Made by a program: the position numbers and the translations under genes
Part shown: in pieces, positions 1 to 7,114 of the stretch
Layout of the letters: each line of letters begins with the position of its first letter
Numbering within the stretch: the first letter of the stretch is position 1
The notes under the pieces: generated by a model
Told to the model about the DNA's origin: nothing
Seen by the model: the letters and a program-made list of their open reading frames with translations, nothing else
Database searches by the model: none
From: CBINFS01 sp966250015
Lineage (GTDB): Bacteria > Bacteroidota > Rhodothermia > Rhodothermales > DASSAV01
NCBI GenBank assembly: GCA_966250015.1
Contig: CBINFS010000066.1
Coordinates: 1-15,368, forward strand
Direction of reading: 5' to 3'
DNA: 15,368 bases

Positions 1-1065
1 AAGCTCGACGGGATCGACGAGTGACGAGATCGAGAGGGGGACTCGTCCGAGGTCGTATTGTGGGTCGTAGGCATTCCCGTTCTGGCCGGTTTGCTTGTTG
101 ATGACGAGGTAGCCGCCTTCCGGCTCCGGAATGATGAAGAGCGTATACTGGCTCGCCGGAACGACCAGGTCGCCCATAACCAGCGCGTGGTCGGTTTCGA
201 GGTGGGTAGCCCTGTTGGCGCCGGCGCGCCAGAGTTTCCCCCACGGCACGAGGTCGCCGAAGATCGTCCGTCCGCGTTTGGCCGGCTGGCCGTAATCGAT
301 CGTGATCGTCGCGCCGTCCACCTGCCGGGTCGTTCCCGCCCTTCCGGAGAGCGGGCCGAAAGACCGTCCGGCCGCGTCTTGCGCGGCAAAACGCTCCGCG
401 ATCGCTTCGACGTCCGCTTCTTCCACCCGGTTTACGACGAGCGCCCGCGTGGTCGCACCGGCGTCAAGCTTAAGCAGCCGCCCTTCGCCGTCTACCGTGA
501 CGTCCATGCTTCCGCGAAACGGGTGCGTAACTGTCATACGGCCGTCGCCAGCTTTTCGAATCACAAAATTGATGGGGTTCCGGGCAGTGAACAGGGGCTG
601 CGAGAGGCTGTCGAGGCCGGACGCCCTGGCTTGCACGAGCATCAGCTCGAACGGCCAGTGAACCATGTCGATGAACGGCAACGCCTTCGGCGTCCAGGGA
701 ATCCGCCGGGTCTCCGTCCTACCCTCTTCCGTCAACGTCACCTCCAGACTGTCTCCCGCCGGAACGTAGACCTCCTGCCGCAACGGAGGCGTACCTGCCG
801 GCGAGCCCGGCACGTTGATCACCGCCTCGTACCGCGTCAGATTGCCGAAGTCGTCAAGTCCGAGCCGGTAGTGCTGGACGGTTGTTTGCGGCGTCCGTAG
901 CACTACTGTGGCCTCCATGCCGTCGGGAACACGCACGAACCGTTCGACGGCCAGCGTGTCCGTACCCAACAGGGTGATGAAGGCGGCGCGATAGGCCGAT
1001 TCCTGAGCGACCGCACACGCGGCTGAAAACGCCAGCACAAACGGGAAGAAGATGACGGATTTCAT
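1..1065 (-). CDS. Secreted DUF2911 domain protein (3' end outside window)
   Basis: The open frame runs from an ATG at 1065 to the left edge without a stop, so 355 residues are visible and the C-terminus is missing. Residues 1-20 form a signal peptide (MKSVIFFPFVLAF, then a cut near AVA|QE), which puts the protein in the periplasm or outside the cell. Residues 50-240 are a beta-rich region I cannot assign. From about residue 240 the sequence matches DUF2911: IDYGQPAKRGR near 256, then LVPWGKLWRAGANRATH, YTLFIIPEPEGGYLVINKQTG (adjacent), and the typical RVPLSISSLVDPVEL. DUF2911 is common in Bacteroidota and has no established biochemical role. Since that domain is usually about 140-150 residues, perhaps 30-50 residues are cut off. 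There is no clear Shine-Dalgarno sequence before the ATG. The AlkD-like gene lies 103 bases upstream on the same strand. Confidence 0.85.
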   Translation of the reverse strand, partial: MKSVIFFPFVLAFSAACAVAQESAYRAAFITLLGTDTLAVERFVRVPDGMEATVVLRTPQTTVQHYRLGLDDFGNLTRYEAVINVPGSPAGTPPLRQEVYVPAGDSLEVTLTEEGRTETRRIPWTPKALPFIDMVHWPFELMLVQARASGLDSLSQPLFTARNPINFVIRKAGDGRMTVTHPFRGSMDVTVDGEGRLLKLDAGATTRALVVNRVEEADVEAIAERFAAQDAAGRSFGPLSGRAGTTRQVDGATITIDYGQPAKRGRTIFGDLVPWGKLWRAGANRATHLETDHALVMGDLVVPASQYTLFIIPEPEGGYLVINKQTGQNGNAYDPQYDLGRVPLSISSLVDPVEL

Positions 1066-1168
1066 GACGTTTCGTCCGGAAATAGTTCGGGCTTTAAGAA
1101 ATGTATGATCCCGCTTTCTTCCTCGTGGTTCCGCCTTGAATTGACTCTTACGCGATACTCTTTATGGA

Positions 1169-1861
1169 TCAGCTTCTCTCTGCCCTCATCCGCTCGATTT
1201 GTTTGAGGGCTTCCCTGCGAGAGAGGGCGGACAGTTCGGAGGCGTGTTCCGACACGAAGGCCTCCACCCAATCCGGATTGGCGTACGAATAGTCACGCAG
1301 GATCCAGCCTATCGCCTTCCGGATAAAGAACTCACGCTCGCCGGCCAGCTGTAGGATAGTGGAGGCCAGCAGATCCATATTCAGGCGATTTTTGTGATGC
1401 AGGTGGGCAAGAAGCGATGCCCGGCGCGTCCACAGGTGATCCGACCGCGCCCACTCGACCAGTCGCGCTTCGAACTTACGGTGCTTCAGCACGAGCGGGC
1501 TGACGAGCTTCCCCGCGATCCAGTCGAGCGTGTCCCACCAGTCGGCCGTGTGGACGAGATGCTCGAAGAGCGGCCAGGCGTCCGCATCCCTGAATCTCTT
1601 GAAGTGCTCAGCCACTTCGAGTGCCTGGTACATTTCCTCGCGGTAAACCCCTTCCCAGAGCGTCAGGACGATCTCCTCGTATTCCGTACGCGAGGACACC
1701 TCGTGCCTGCGGACGGCTTCCTTGAATAGAGTCCTTCTCAGCCCCGATTGCACGCCATAAAACGGCTGATCGGTCTTCATGTACGCTTGCATGGGGCGTG
1801 CTTTTTCGGGATCGGCCGCACCGGCAAGCCCTGCCCGCAGGTCTTCGACGAGAGGATGCAT
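1169..1861 (-). CDS. AlkD-like DNA alkylation repair protein (DNA glycosylase)
   Basis: This 230-residue all-helical protein matches the AlkC/AlkD HEAT-repeat DNA glycosylases, which remove positively charged alkylated bases such as N3- and N7-alkylpurines. The length is close to the usual 225-240. The active-site region is recognisable: W109, D110 and D113 in TADWWDTLDWIAGKL, corresponding to the Trp-Asp-x-x-Asp motif of Bacillus cereus AlkD (W109/D113), R146/R147 in WTRRASLLA at the expected Arg148 site, and W186 in FFIRKAIGWILRDYSY near its W187. All key residues appear present, so activity is likely. The protein is cytoplasmic with no signal peptide. The ATG at 1861 gives the family N-terminus (MHPLVEDLRAGLAGAADPEKA) but has no obvious ribosome binding site. 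The start lies 85 bases downstream of the antiporter stop, so cotranscription is possible but not shown. Confidence 0.9.
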   Translation of the reverse strand: MHPLVEDLRAGLAGAADPEKARPMQAYMKTDQPFYGVQSGLRRTLFKEAVRRHEVSSRTEYEEIVLTLWEGVYREEMYQALEVAEHFKRFRDADAWPLFEHLVHTADWWDTLDWIAGKLVSPLVLKHRKFEARLVEWARSDHLWTRRASLLAHLHHKNRLNMDLLASTILQLAGEREFFIRKAIGWILRDYSYANPDWVEAFVSEHASELSALSRREALKQIERMRAERS

Positions 1862-1946
1862 GGACGGATTTCGACGTGTGGACGGAGTCTCGAGAGCCAG
1901 TATACACCGGCAGGTTGTATTCTTCTACCTCCTCACACGCACCGGT

Positions 1947-2885
1947 TCACTCCATGAGCGTTCGTATGTATCCGCCGTAAAGCACGAGAAGAAACGCCCC
2001 CTCCCACCGGTTGACGCGAAGGCCCGTCCGCATGACGGGAATCATGATGACGGCCATAAACGTCATGGTCAGGAGGTCGAAGAGCTCGATTCCCTCGGCA
2101 TTGATGGGCTGAATGAGGGCGGTGAGACCCAGAATCGAGAGAATGTTGAAGATGTTCGAGCCGACCACATTGCCCACGGCAATGTCGCCCTCTCCCTTGA
2201 TTGCGGCTACGACAGATGTGGCGAGCTCCGGCAGGCTCGTGCCCACTGCCACGATCGTCAAGCCGATCACGGCGTCACTGATGCCGAAGAACTGCGCAAC
2301 GGAGACCGCTCCTTTCACGAGAAGGTCTGCGCCAAAAACCAGCGCCGCCAAGCCCACCACGACAAAGAAGAGATCGCGCCAGACCGAATGAACGGGCTTC
2401 GGGACATATTCGACGTCGTCGGCTACGATGTTGATGCGATCGCGCGTCGCGACTATATAACTGACCGTCATATAGCCTATGATTCCGGCGAAAAGAAGGA
2501 AGCCTTCAAGGCGGTTGAGGCCTCCGTCGAGCAGGAGCAGCGTAAGCAGCACCGACACCCCGATCATGATCGGCACGTCCAGCCGCAAGAGCTGCAGGTT
2601 GACCTTCATCGGACGCATCACGGACGCAAGCCCGAGAATGAGCGCGATGTTGCAAATGTTCGATCCGACGACGTTCCCGAAGGAGATGTCCCCGTTTCCA
2701 GCCAGGGCGGCCTTTACGCTGACAACCAACTCCGGACTGCTCGTCCCAAATGCGACCACGGTCAGGCCGATGACGAGCGGTGACAGTCCCAGTCGCAAGG
2801 CCAGCTGAGCACTCCCCCTTACGAGCCCTTCCGCCCCCACGTACAACAGCGCCAGTCCCGCCACGAGCTGGAGGATGGTTATCAT
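1947..2885 (-). CDS. Calcium/sodium antiporter, YrbG/CaxA family (CaCA superfamily)
   Basis: This 312-residue inner-membrane protein has about ten hydrophobic helices in two inverted halves joined by a polar loop (about residues 148-168). Each half holds an alpha repeat: GTSSPELVVS at 47-56 with GNVVGSNICNI at 70-80, and GTSLPELATS at 215-224 with GNVVGSNIFNI at 238-248. E52 and E220 are the expected ion-binding glutamates, and N76 and N244 the partner asparagines. The family (E. coli YrbG, archaeal NCX_Mj) exchanges Na+ for Ca2+ across the cytoplasmic membrane. Length is close to the usual 310-330. The start ATG follows a very AT-rich leader with no Shine-Dalgarno sequence, as is common in Bacteroidota. 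Whether the exported ion here is Ca2+ cannot be told from sequence. Confidence 0.93.
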   Translation of the reverse strand: MITILQLVAGLALLYVGAEGLVRGSAQLALRLGLSPLVIGLTVVAFGTSSPELVVSVKAALAGNGDISFGNVVGSNICNIALILGLASVMRPMKVNLQLLRLDVPIMIGVSVLLTLLLLDGGLNRLEGFLLFAGIIGYMTVSYIVATRDRINIVADDVEYVPKPVHSVWRDLFFVVVGLAALVFGADLLVKGAVSVAQFFGISDAVIGLTIVAVGTSLPELATSVVAAIKGEGDIAVGNVVGSNIFNILSILGLTALIQPINAEGIELFDLLTMTFMAVIMIPVMRTGLRVNRWEGAFLLVLYGGYIRTLME

Positions 2886-2925
2886 ATATTTTGATCTATA
2901 TAAAAAATATATTCTTACACGAACC
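2886..2925 (-). promoter_or_regulatory. AT-rich leader/promoter candidate of the antiporter gene
   Basis: The 30-odd bases just before the ATG are almost pure A/T (TATATAGATCAAAATATATG reading into the start on the minus strand), in sharp contrast to GC-rich neighbours. A TATAGA element 17 bases after TTCGTG is a weak sigma-70-like pair. The leader contains no Shine-Dalgarno core. The call rests on base composition and position only. Confidence 0.3.
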
Positions 2926-3063
2926 GGCTCCGTGCCTGCCCGTAGCTCCAGGCGGTTTTACCCTGAGCACCCTCGCCAGTACACCCCCGTCCATTTCCCG
3001 CGTTTCAGGAGTCTGGCATAATTCATTTGGAGGCAGGAAGGGATGGCAACAGATGATCTAAAG

Positions 3064-3124
3064 GCATTGTGGCCGGATAACCGGCCACAATGCTCCGACG
3101 GAGATCCCCCCAGACGGGGCTCCG
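3064..3124 (-). terminator. Tandem hairpins, likely terminator after the small membrane protein gene
   Basis: Two stem-loops follow the stop codon at 3131 on the minus strand. The nearer one (3099-3124) pairs CGGAG and CCCC with GGGG and CTCCG, with a two-base bulge and a six-base loop. The second (3064-3093) is a perfect 13-bp stem GCATTGTGGCCGG with a four-base ATAA loop. On the minus strand only a short CTTT follows the second stem, so it is not a textbook intrinsic terminator. The position between a stop codon and the next gene's leader favours transcription termination or 3'-end protection. A dispersed palindromic repeat is an alternative. Confidence 0.5.
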
Positions 3125-3130
3125 CACAAT

Positions 3131-3319
3131 TTACATCTGTAAAACGGCATACACGAGACCCGCGACCAGGAGGACGCCGATCGTCAGCACGGCGTAGAGG
3201 ACAATCATAAATGTGCGGTTCGACGCATCTGAATGTTTCCCCTGCGTAGCAGCGTTACCTTGCGCCTTTCTTTTCTTCCTGGTTTTGACTGAAGGTTCCT
3301 GAATGGTGGTATTAGCCAT
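3131..3319 (-). CDS. Small single-pass membrane protein, function unknown
   Basis: This is a 62-residue protein beginning MANTTIQEPSVKTRKKRKAQ. I chose the ATG at 3319 over an in-frame ATG at 3376 because GAGAAG lies just upstream of it and because the extra 19 residues (Arg/Ser/Asn-rich) look non-coding. Residues 1-36 are polar and strongly basic (KTRKKRKAQ). Residues 37-60 (FMIVLYAVLTIGVLLVAGLVYAV) form one transmembrane helix at the C-terminal end, so the topology would be a cytoplasmic basic tail with a C-terminal anchor. I do not recognise a family. It lies downstream of the unresolved stretch 3320-3627 and just before the tandem hairpins. The reality of the gene rests on the clean TM segment and the ribosome binding site. 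Confidence 0.6.
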   Translation of the reverse strand: MANTTIQEPSVKTRKKRKAQGNAATQGKHSDASNRTFMIVLYAVLTIGVLLVAGLVYAVLQM

Positions 3320-3627
3320 GATACTTCTCGCGTTGTTTACGTTCGAATACGAGCGGCGTGATGGGCACCGCATCAACTAGGTGGGATTACACGAGCCGGC
3401 TGTAAAGCGTCAGCCGATAGCCCGCGTTGCGATACCACACGACCGGATTCCGCCTCGAACTCACTTTTCACCTCTCGATGCTGGAGCCCAAAAGGGATAG
3501 ATTCTCCTTGACGGAATACATGGTGTATGGCAACGTGGCAGCTCCGGCATCCATTACGAAACGAGACGCCGGGATTGCCGGAGAGCATGATGCGCGGAAC
3601 GGCGCTTCGGACCGGTCCGCAGCCATC
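3320..3627. other. Unresolved 308-base stretch between two minus-strand genes
   Basis: Several short frames compete here and none can be preferred. A 52-codon minus-strand frame starts at 3626, directly after the stop of the upstream secreted protein gene, and ends at 3468 (MAADRSEAPF... ending LLGSSIER). A different minus-strand frame covers 3588-3373, and a plus-strand frame could start at 3427 or 3478. None has a recognisable domain or a good ribosome binding site. The stretch may be the decayed tail of the upstream gene or simply non-coding. Confidence 0.4.
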
Positions 3628-3996
3628 TCAACGCCGAAGTACCATGAGAAAACGATAGATGGGAACCGAAAGAGAGGTAGACTCGAAGAGCCTGAAGCTC
3701 GTGGGTACGAACGGGACCGGCCGGACCACCACGGGCATCACGACCCTTAACGTTGGTGCCGCAGGACCGGAGGCGTTCACCGACAGATACTCGAAGACCT
3801 GCTGCGGAAGGTTGGCCGGCATCGCAGGGATGGTGCCCTCGACAAGAGTTTCCTGCTCGTCGAAAGCGTCAGGTCCCCCGCCCGGCGGCGTCGCATGGGC
3901 CGGAAGCGCCATCGCCAGTACAAACAGCAGCCAGCCGACGCAGACGACCTGCGTGGCTTTTACGACAGGGGCTGTATGTCTGGTTATGGAGCGCAT
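3628..3996 (-). CDS. Small secreted protein, function unknown
   Basis: This 122-residue protein has a clear Sec signal peptide: a basic n-region (MRSITRHTAPVVKATQ), a hydrophobic core VVCVGWLLFVLAMAL and a cut after PAHA near residue 35. The mature part is about 87 residues. It starts with a Gly/Pro/Asp/Glu-rich segment (TPPGGGPDAFDEQE), then a Val/Pro-rich segment (RVVMPVVVRPVPFVP) that could form beta strands or an extended region, and ends FLMVLRR. I know no family for it. It is transcribed divergently from tatA, with 213 bases between the two starts. The C-terminal end is abrupt and a new small frame opens one base after the stop, so a frameshifted or eroded longer protein is possible. 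Confidence 0.55.
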   Translation of the reverse strand: MRSITRHTAPVVKATQVVCVGWLLFVLAMALPAHATPPGGGPDAFDEQETLVEGTIPAMPANLPQQVFEYLSVNASGPAAPTLRVVMPVVVRPVPFVPTSFRLFESTSLSVPIYRFLMVLRR

Positions 3997-4029
3997 GGAA
4001 TCCAGATGAAACCTCTCACTACGTGTCAG

Positions 4030-4062
4030 CTATAACGACTCGACTACCGAATGTTTCGTCAA
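4030..4062 (-). promoter_or_regulatory. Weak promoter candidate of the small secreted protein gene
   Basis: On the minus strand TTGACG (4062-4057) is followed after 21 bases by TTATAG (4035-4030), 34 bases before the ATG at 3996. The spacing is long for sigma-70 but within the range reported for Bacteroidota -33/-7 elements. This is sequence-pattern evidence only. Confidence 0.28.
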
Positions 4063-4209
4063 ACGGTGTGGCGGCACGCGGAAAACCGGCCTAAATGTCC
4101 GATTATTCATATGGCTGCCCTGCCAAACCGCGAAAATAGACGTTAACTTCCAGGTCAGCAACACCCTCCCTTTAAGGTATAACACACAAGCATTTAAGGA
4201 AAAAAAGAT

Positions 4210-4515
4210 ATGGGCAACATTGGTGCCGGTGAGCTGATGCTCATCTTTCTCGTAGCCCTCCTCCTTTTTGGGGCGAAGCGGATACCCGAGATCGCCCGTG
4301 GCCTGGGGCAGGGCATCCGCGAGTTTAAAGGGGCCATGAACGACATCAAGCGTGAAATCACGATCGAGGAGACGCGATCGAACGCCCGCATCCAGCCTCC
4401 GCAGTACGGTAGGAACGTCTCGATGAATTATCCACCCACTGTTGAGCCTGCCCCGAATACAGAGCCAAAACCGTCGACAACCGAAGCTCCGGAGGTCCCT
4501 TCGAATCCGGAGTAA
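4210..4515 (+). CDS. tatA: Twin-arginine translocase subunit TatA/TatE
   Basis: This 101-residue protein has the TatA architecture: a short N-terminal transmembrane helix (GELMLIFLVALLLF, about 7-20), the FG hinge at 20-21, and an amphipathic helix AKRIPEIARGLGQGIREFKGAMNDIK (in two halves, about 22-47). A disordered Pro/Glu/Thr-rich cytoplasmic tail follows. TatA oligomers form the pore that moves folded proteins with an SRRxFxx signal across the inner membrane together with TatC. A good ribosome binding site (AAGGA, nine to ten bases upstream) supports the ATG at 4210, and a TATAAC element at 4178 may be its -10 box. No tatC is nearby. A likely client in the window is the GH127 enzyme at 10093-12567, which has an SRREF signal. 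TatB and TatE are close paralogues, but the length and the hinge fit TatA best. Confidence 0.93.
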   Translation: MGNIGAGELMLIFLVALLLFGAKRIPEIARGLGQGIREFKGAMNDIKREITIEETRSNARIQPPQYGRNVSMNYPPTVEPAPNTEPKPSTTEAPEVPSNPE

Positions 4516-4610
4516 AAAAACTTAGGGTTTAGGAGCAAGAACTCCGGAACCAAAAGCCCCGGTTGGTTATAAGGGTCTTTATAGGAATTTCACCTCTAAA
4601 CACCCGAGAG

Positions 4611-5054
4611 ATGAAGACACCCGTAACCAACATTCTTCGGCGCAAGGGCGCGAAGGTCGTTACGATCGAGCCGACCGCTACCGTATTCGAAGCGATTCAA
4701 CGAATGGTCGAGGCCAACGTGGGGGCTATCGTCGTCACACAGGACGACGAGATCGTCGGCATCTTCACCGAACGCGATTACCTGCGCCGAATCGTGATCC
4801 AGGGTAGGACGTCCAAGACGACGAACGTCGAGGAAGTGATGACGAACCGGGTAATCACGATTGACAAATCTTACTCCGTCGAGGACTGCCTGGCGATCAT
4901 GACCGAGCACAAGTGCCGCCACCTGCCGGTGGTACACGACGGCAAACTGGTCGGGATCGTATCGATTGGCGACTGCGTCAGAGAGCTTCACGCTGCCAGT
5001 GCCGGCGTCGTGCAGCACCTGACCCATTACATCAGCGGCCATTACCCGGTTTAG
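4611..5054 (+). CDS. CBS domain-pair protein
   Basis: This 147-residue cytoplasmic protein consists of two CBS domains in tandem (a Bateman module) with almost no other sequence. CBS1 spans about residues 8-68 and ends VGIFTERDYLRRI, and CBS2 spans about 76-127 and ends LVGIVSIGDCVREL. D56 of the TERD motif and D121 of the SIGD motif are at the positions where CBS domains usually bind the ribose of adenine nucleotides. Such stand-alone CBS pairs sense AMP, ATP or related ligands, and their partners are unknown in most bacteria. I chose the ATG at 4611, preceded by CCGAGAG, over an in-frame TTG at 4563 because homologues begin with MKTPVTNILRRKG-like sequences. It lies 95 bases after tatA on the same strand. 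Confidence 0.88.
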   Translation: MKTPVTNILRRKGAKVVTIEPTATVFEAIQRMVEANVGAIVVTQDDEIVGIFTERDYLRRIVIQGRTSKTTNVEEVMTNRVITIDKSYSVEDCLAIMTEHKCRHLPVVHDGKLVGIVSIGDCVRELHAASAGVVQHLTHYISGHYPV

Positions 5055-5085
5055 GTTGCGGGCTGGTCATTGCGGGAATTGGCAC

Positions 5086-5115
5086 GTAGGGTTAAACCCA
5101 TGCGTTTAACCCTAC
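5086..5115. repeat. 12-bp perfect inverted repeat downstream of the CBS gene
   Basis: GTAGGGTTAAAC (5086-5097) and GTTTAACCCTAC (5104-5115) are perfect reverse complements around a six-base loop. The left arm contains a nested palindrome, GGGTTAAACCC (5089-5099). No T-run follows on either strand. The GTAGGG...CCCTAC ends resemble palindromic intergenic repeats dispersed through many bacterial genomes. It could also fold at the 3' end of the CBS transcript, 32 bases after its stop. Confidence 0.6.
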
Positions 5116-5236
5116 TACATGCCAGGGAAAACACGTGGGTTTTCGTCAACGACGCCGCCATCACCCATTTCCCCGGTATTGCAATCTGCCGGATTTGCAC
5201 GTTTCTTAGGGCGTTCCTCATTTTAGTTGCAATTAC

Positions 5237-5980
5237 ATGTCGCGAATTTTGCTGTCGGGAGGCAGCGGGCGGCTCGGAACCGAGCTGCGTGCCTTGCTCC
5301 CGGACGTGGCGGCGCCCGACGAAAACGAAATGGACATCACGGACCCCGGATCAATCCGGGCGGCCATGGACCGGTACGACCCCGCCATCTTCGTCCACGC
5401 CGCCGCATACACCGACGTTTCGGGCGCCGAGACCAACCGGAAGGCATGCTGGAAGGTCAACGTGGAGGGCACGCGAAACGTCGCCCGCGCCTGCACTGAA
5501 CGGGACGTCCTGCTCGTACACATCTCCACGGATTACGTCTTTGAAGGCAAAACGGGGAATTACCGTGAGGACGACCCTCTCGGGCCGCCGATGAATTACT
5601 ACGCGTTGAGTAAGCTCGTCGCCGAAGAGTTGGCCCGCTTCGTCCCCCGTCACCTCGTCATCAGAACGAGCTTTCGCCCCCGCGAATGGCCGTACCCCAC
5701 GGCCTTCACCGACGTCTATACGAGCCAGGACTACGTGGACCGCATCGCTCCGGACATCGCGCTCGCCATCGAAAACGTCGAGTCGATCCCGTATGATACC
5801 CTGCACATTGCCGGCGTGCGCACGTCGGTTTTCGAGCTCGCGCGCCGGCGTAAGCCGGACGTCCGACCGGGCAGCAAACACGACGTCCGCCTCAAATTGC
5901 CGGACGACGTTTCGATGGATACCTCACGCTGGCAGACTCTGAAATCAAAACTCATTGGGCTGACCGCCCCGAAAAGATGA
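5237..5980 (+). CDS. RmlD-like sugar-nucleotide reductase family protein (SDR fold)
   Basis: This 247-residue protein belongs to the extended short-chain dehydrogenase group containing dTDP-4-dehydrorhamnose reductase (RmlD). It has the nucleotide-binding loop SGGSGRLG (7-14), MDITDPGSI near 32-40, the HAAAYTDV motif (54-61), STDYVFEG (97-104), and the catalytic pair Y122/K126 in YYALSK. The NAD(P)-binding half is complete, but at 247 residues it is shorter than typical RmlD (about 285-300), and the C-terminal substrate-binding part looks reduced. There are no rml/rfb neighbours, so a role in dTDP-rhamnose synthesis is uncertain. The stop overlaps the start of the following outer-membrane gene (ATGA), which suggests translational coupling. 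The ATG at 5237 lacks a clear Shine-Dalgarno sequence. Confidence 0.85.
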   Translation: MSRILLSGGSGRLGTELRALLPDVAAPDENEMDITDPGSIRAAMDRYDPAIFVHAAAYTDVSGAETNRKACWKVNVEGTRNVARACTERDVLLVHISTDYVFEGKTGNYREDDPLGPPMNYYALSKLVAEELARFVPRHLVIRTSFRPREWPYPTAFTDVYTSQDYVDRIAPDIALAIENVESIPYDTLHIAGVRTSVFELARRRKPDVRPGSKHDVRLKLPDDVSMDTSRWQTLKSKLIGLTAPKR

Positions 5981-6594
5981 AACGGCTCCTCATCCTCCTC
6001 ACACTCTGTCTCACGATTCCCGCCGCGGCGCAACCACTCCTCCAGCTCTCCGCAGGAACCGAATTCCCCGCAAATAGTCCGCTCTCGGACGTTTGGGGGC
6101 CGTCGTACACCCTTCAGGGAGGCCTGTCTTACCGGATCAAGCCCAACCTCGCGATAACGGTACGTGGCGGGTATACCGAATTTTCCTTCGACGAAGACGG
6201 CGCAAAGGACATCACAGCCGACCTCATCCCGGCTGCCACCGGCTTTTTTCACGGCACGGCCGAGGTGCTGACGGTGATGGGTGGCGTCCAGTACTTCGTC
6301 GTCCTCGAAGAAAGCCCGCTTCTTCCCTATTTCGTGATTGCACTCGGCTACTACAAACCCAACATCGAAGAGGTCATCATGAGCCGAGCTCCTGGCGGCA
6401 ACAATCCTGCCACGCTACTCTTTCAGGAATACACAGGTCCTCTCTTTGGCCTGACGGCAGGAGGCGGGCTGATCTACTGGCTCCATCCCCGCTTCGGGGT
6501 GTCGTTCGAGGTGCGTTACGTCCACGGCGTCAGCGACCGGCTAGGCGACGAGCTCGGCCACGTCCCGGTCACCCTGGGGATTGCGCTGCGTTGA
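5977..6594 (+). CDS. Outer-membrane beta-barrel protein
   Basis: This 205-residue protein starts with a signal peptide (MKRLLILLTLCLTIPAAAQ, cut near residue 18-19). The rest alternates short amphipathic strands and turns: YTLQGGLSYRIKPNLAITV, VLTVMGGVQYFV, LPYFVIALGYYKPN, GPLFGLTAGGGLIYWL and FGVSFEVRYVHG. This is the pattern of small eight-stranded OmpA/OmpW-like barrels (outer membrane protein beta-barrel domain). It lacks a C-terminal phenylalanine and ends VTLGIALR. The start overlaps the preceding reductase stop by four bases (ATGA). What links a soluble reductase to an outer-membrane barrel is not evident, and the overlap may only reflect compact packing. Confidence 0.82.
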   Translation: MKRLLILLTLCLTIPAAAQPLLQLSAGTEFPANSPLSDVWGPSYTLQGGLSYRIKPNLAITVRGGYTEFSFDEDGAKDITADLIPAATGFFHGTAEVLTVMGGVQYFVVLEESPLLPYFVIALGYYKPNIEEVIMSRAPGGNNPATLLFQEYTGPLFGLTAGGGLIYWLHPRFGVSFEVRYVHGVSDRLGDELGHVPVTLGIALR

Positions 6595-6807
6595 CACCAT
6601 TACCCTGGCGATGCTGTCACGAGTTCAGCGCATAATTCAGCCGATTCCTTTAGCGTACATAAAAATGCACCTCCGGCGCATGCTTCTGCGAGCTAAAACA
6701 CGCACGTGGTAAGGCTGCCTCTCAAAATCTAAAAACGGCCATCTAGAATATCTTTCGTGTCCGGCACAGGGACGATAGACTCAAGAACCTGTTAGAGAGA
6801 GGTAAGG

Positions 6808-7059
6808 ATGAACCCCAGTACGGACAAATCGATGCGGCGAGCCATGCGCCGGCACCACAGGCTTCGCCTGCAACGCGACCGGGCCAAGTACTGGGCAGGA
6901 CACGCCGGAAGTGGAAGACGGCAGCCTGGAATGGTCGTCTCCACGCCACACGTCTGTTCGAGGCCGTGCTGCGGTAATCCGAGGAGGCATTTCGGCAGCC
7001 TGACGGTCCAGGAGCGGCGCCACACCGTCACTTTCGGCGAAGAATTAAACGACCTTTGA
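6808..7059 (+). CDS. Small basic Cys-containing protein of the CGNPR-type conserved family
   Basis: This 83-residue protein has a very basic N-terminal half (KSMRRAMRRHHRLRLQRDRA, 7-26, then KYW) and a Cys motif STPHVCSRPCCGNPRRHFG (45-63; C50, C54, C55). TVQERR follows at about 66-71. I recognise the overall pattern R-x-HH-x-x-RL, KR-x-x-Y-W, TP-x-x-CSC-x-x-CGNPR, QERR as a widespread small hypothetical family in several phyla; its function is not known to me. The His/Arg/Cys composition suggests metal and nucleic-acid binding, which is inference. The strong purine-rich ribosome binding site (GAGAGAGGTAAGG) supports the ATG at 6808. It ends 55 bases before the STING-like gene on the same strand. 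Here the usual CSC is CSRPC, with an adjacent extra Cys. Confidence 0.75.
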   Translation: MNPSTDKSMRRAMRRHHRLRLQRDRAKYWAGHAGSGRRQPGMVVSTPHVCSRPCCGNPRRHFGSLTVQERRHTVTFGEELNDL

Positions 7060-7114
7060 GCGGAGCGGGAATATTTGACTGCCCCTAATTTACTACCAGC
7101 AAGATGGGTGGGGT

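Noticed and set aside
58..900. Long plus-strand frame of 280 codons
   Set aside because: It is antisense to the DUF2911 gene, whose minus-strand translation has a signal peptide and a recognisable domain. The plus-strand product is Arg/Pro-rich with no domain.
1779..2783. Plus-strand frame of 334 codons
   Set aside because: It runs antisense to the antiporter, whose alpha repeats are unmistakable. The plus-strand product is a low-quality His/Asp/Arg-rich sequence.
3042..3125. Possible tiny plus-strand gene starting MATDDLKALWPDN after AGGAAGG
   Set aside because: It reads straight through the two hairpins and turns into Arg-rich nonsense, so the hairpins are the better explanation.
3341..3360. 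TTCGAAT-like strings suggestive of a tRNA T-loop (also near 553)
   Set aside because: No cloverleaf or matching acceptor stem could be built around them.
3373..3588. Minus-strand 71-codon frame with a CxxCH (CRSCH) motif, possible cytochrome c fragment
   Set aside because: It has no signal peptide and no distal Met ligand, and lies in an ambiguous stretch with three competing frames. The motif is probably chance.
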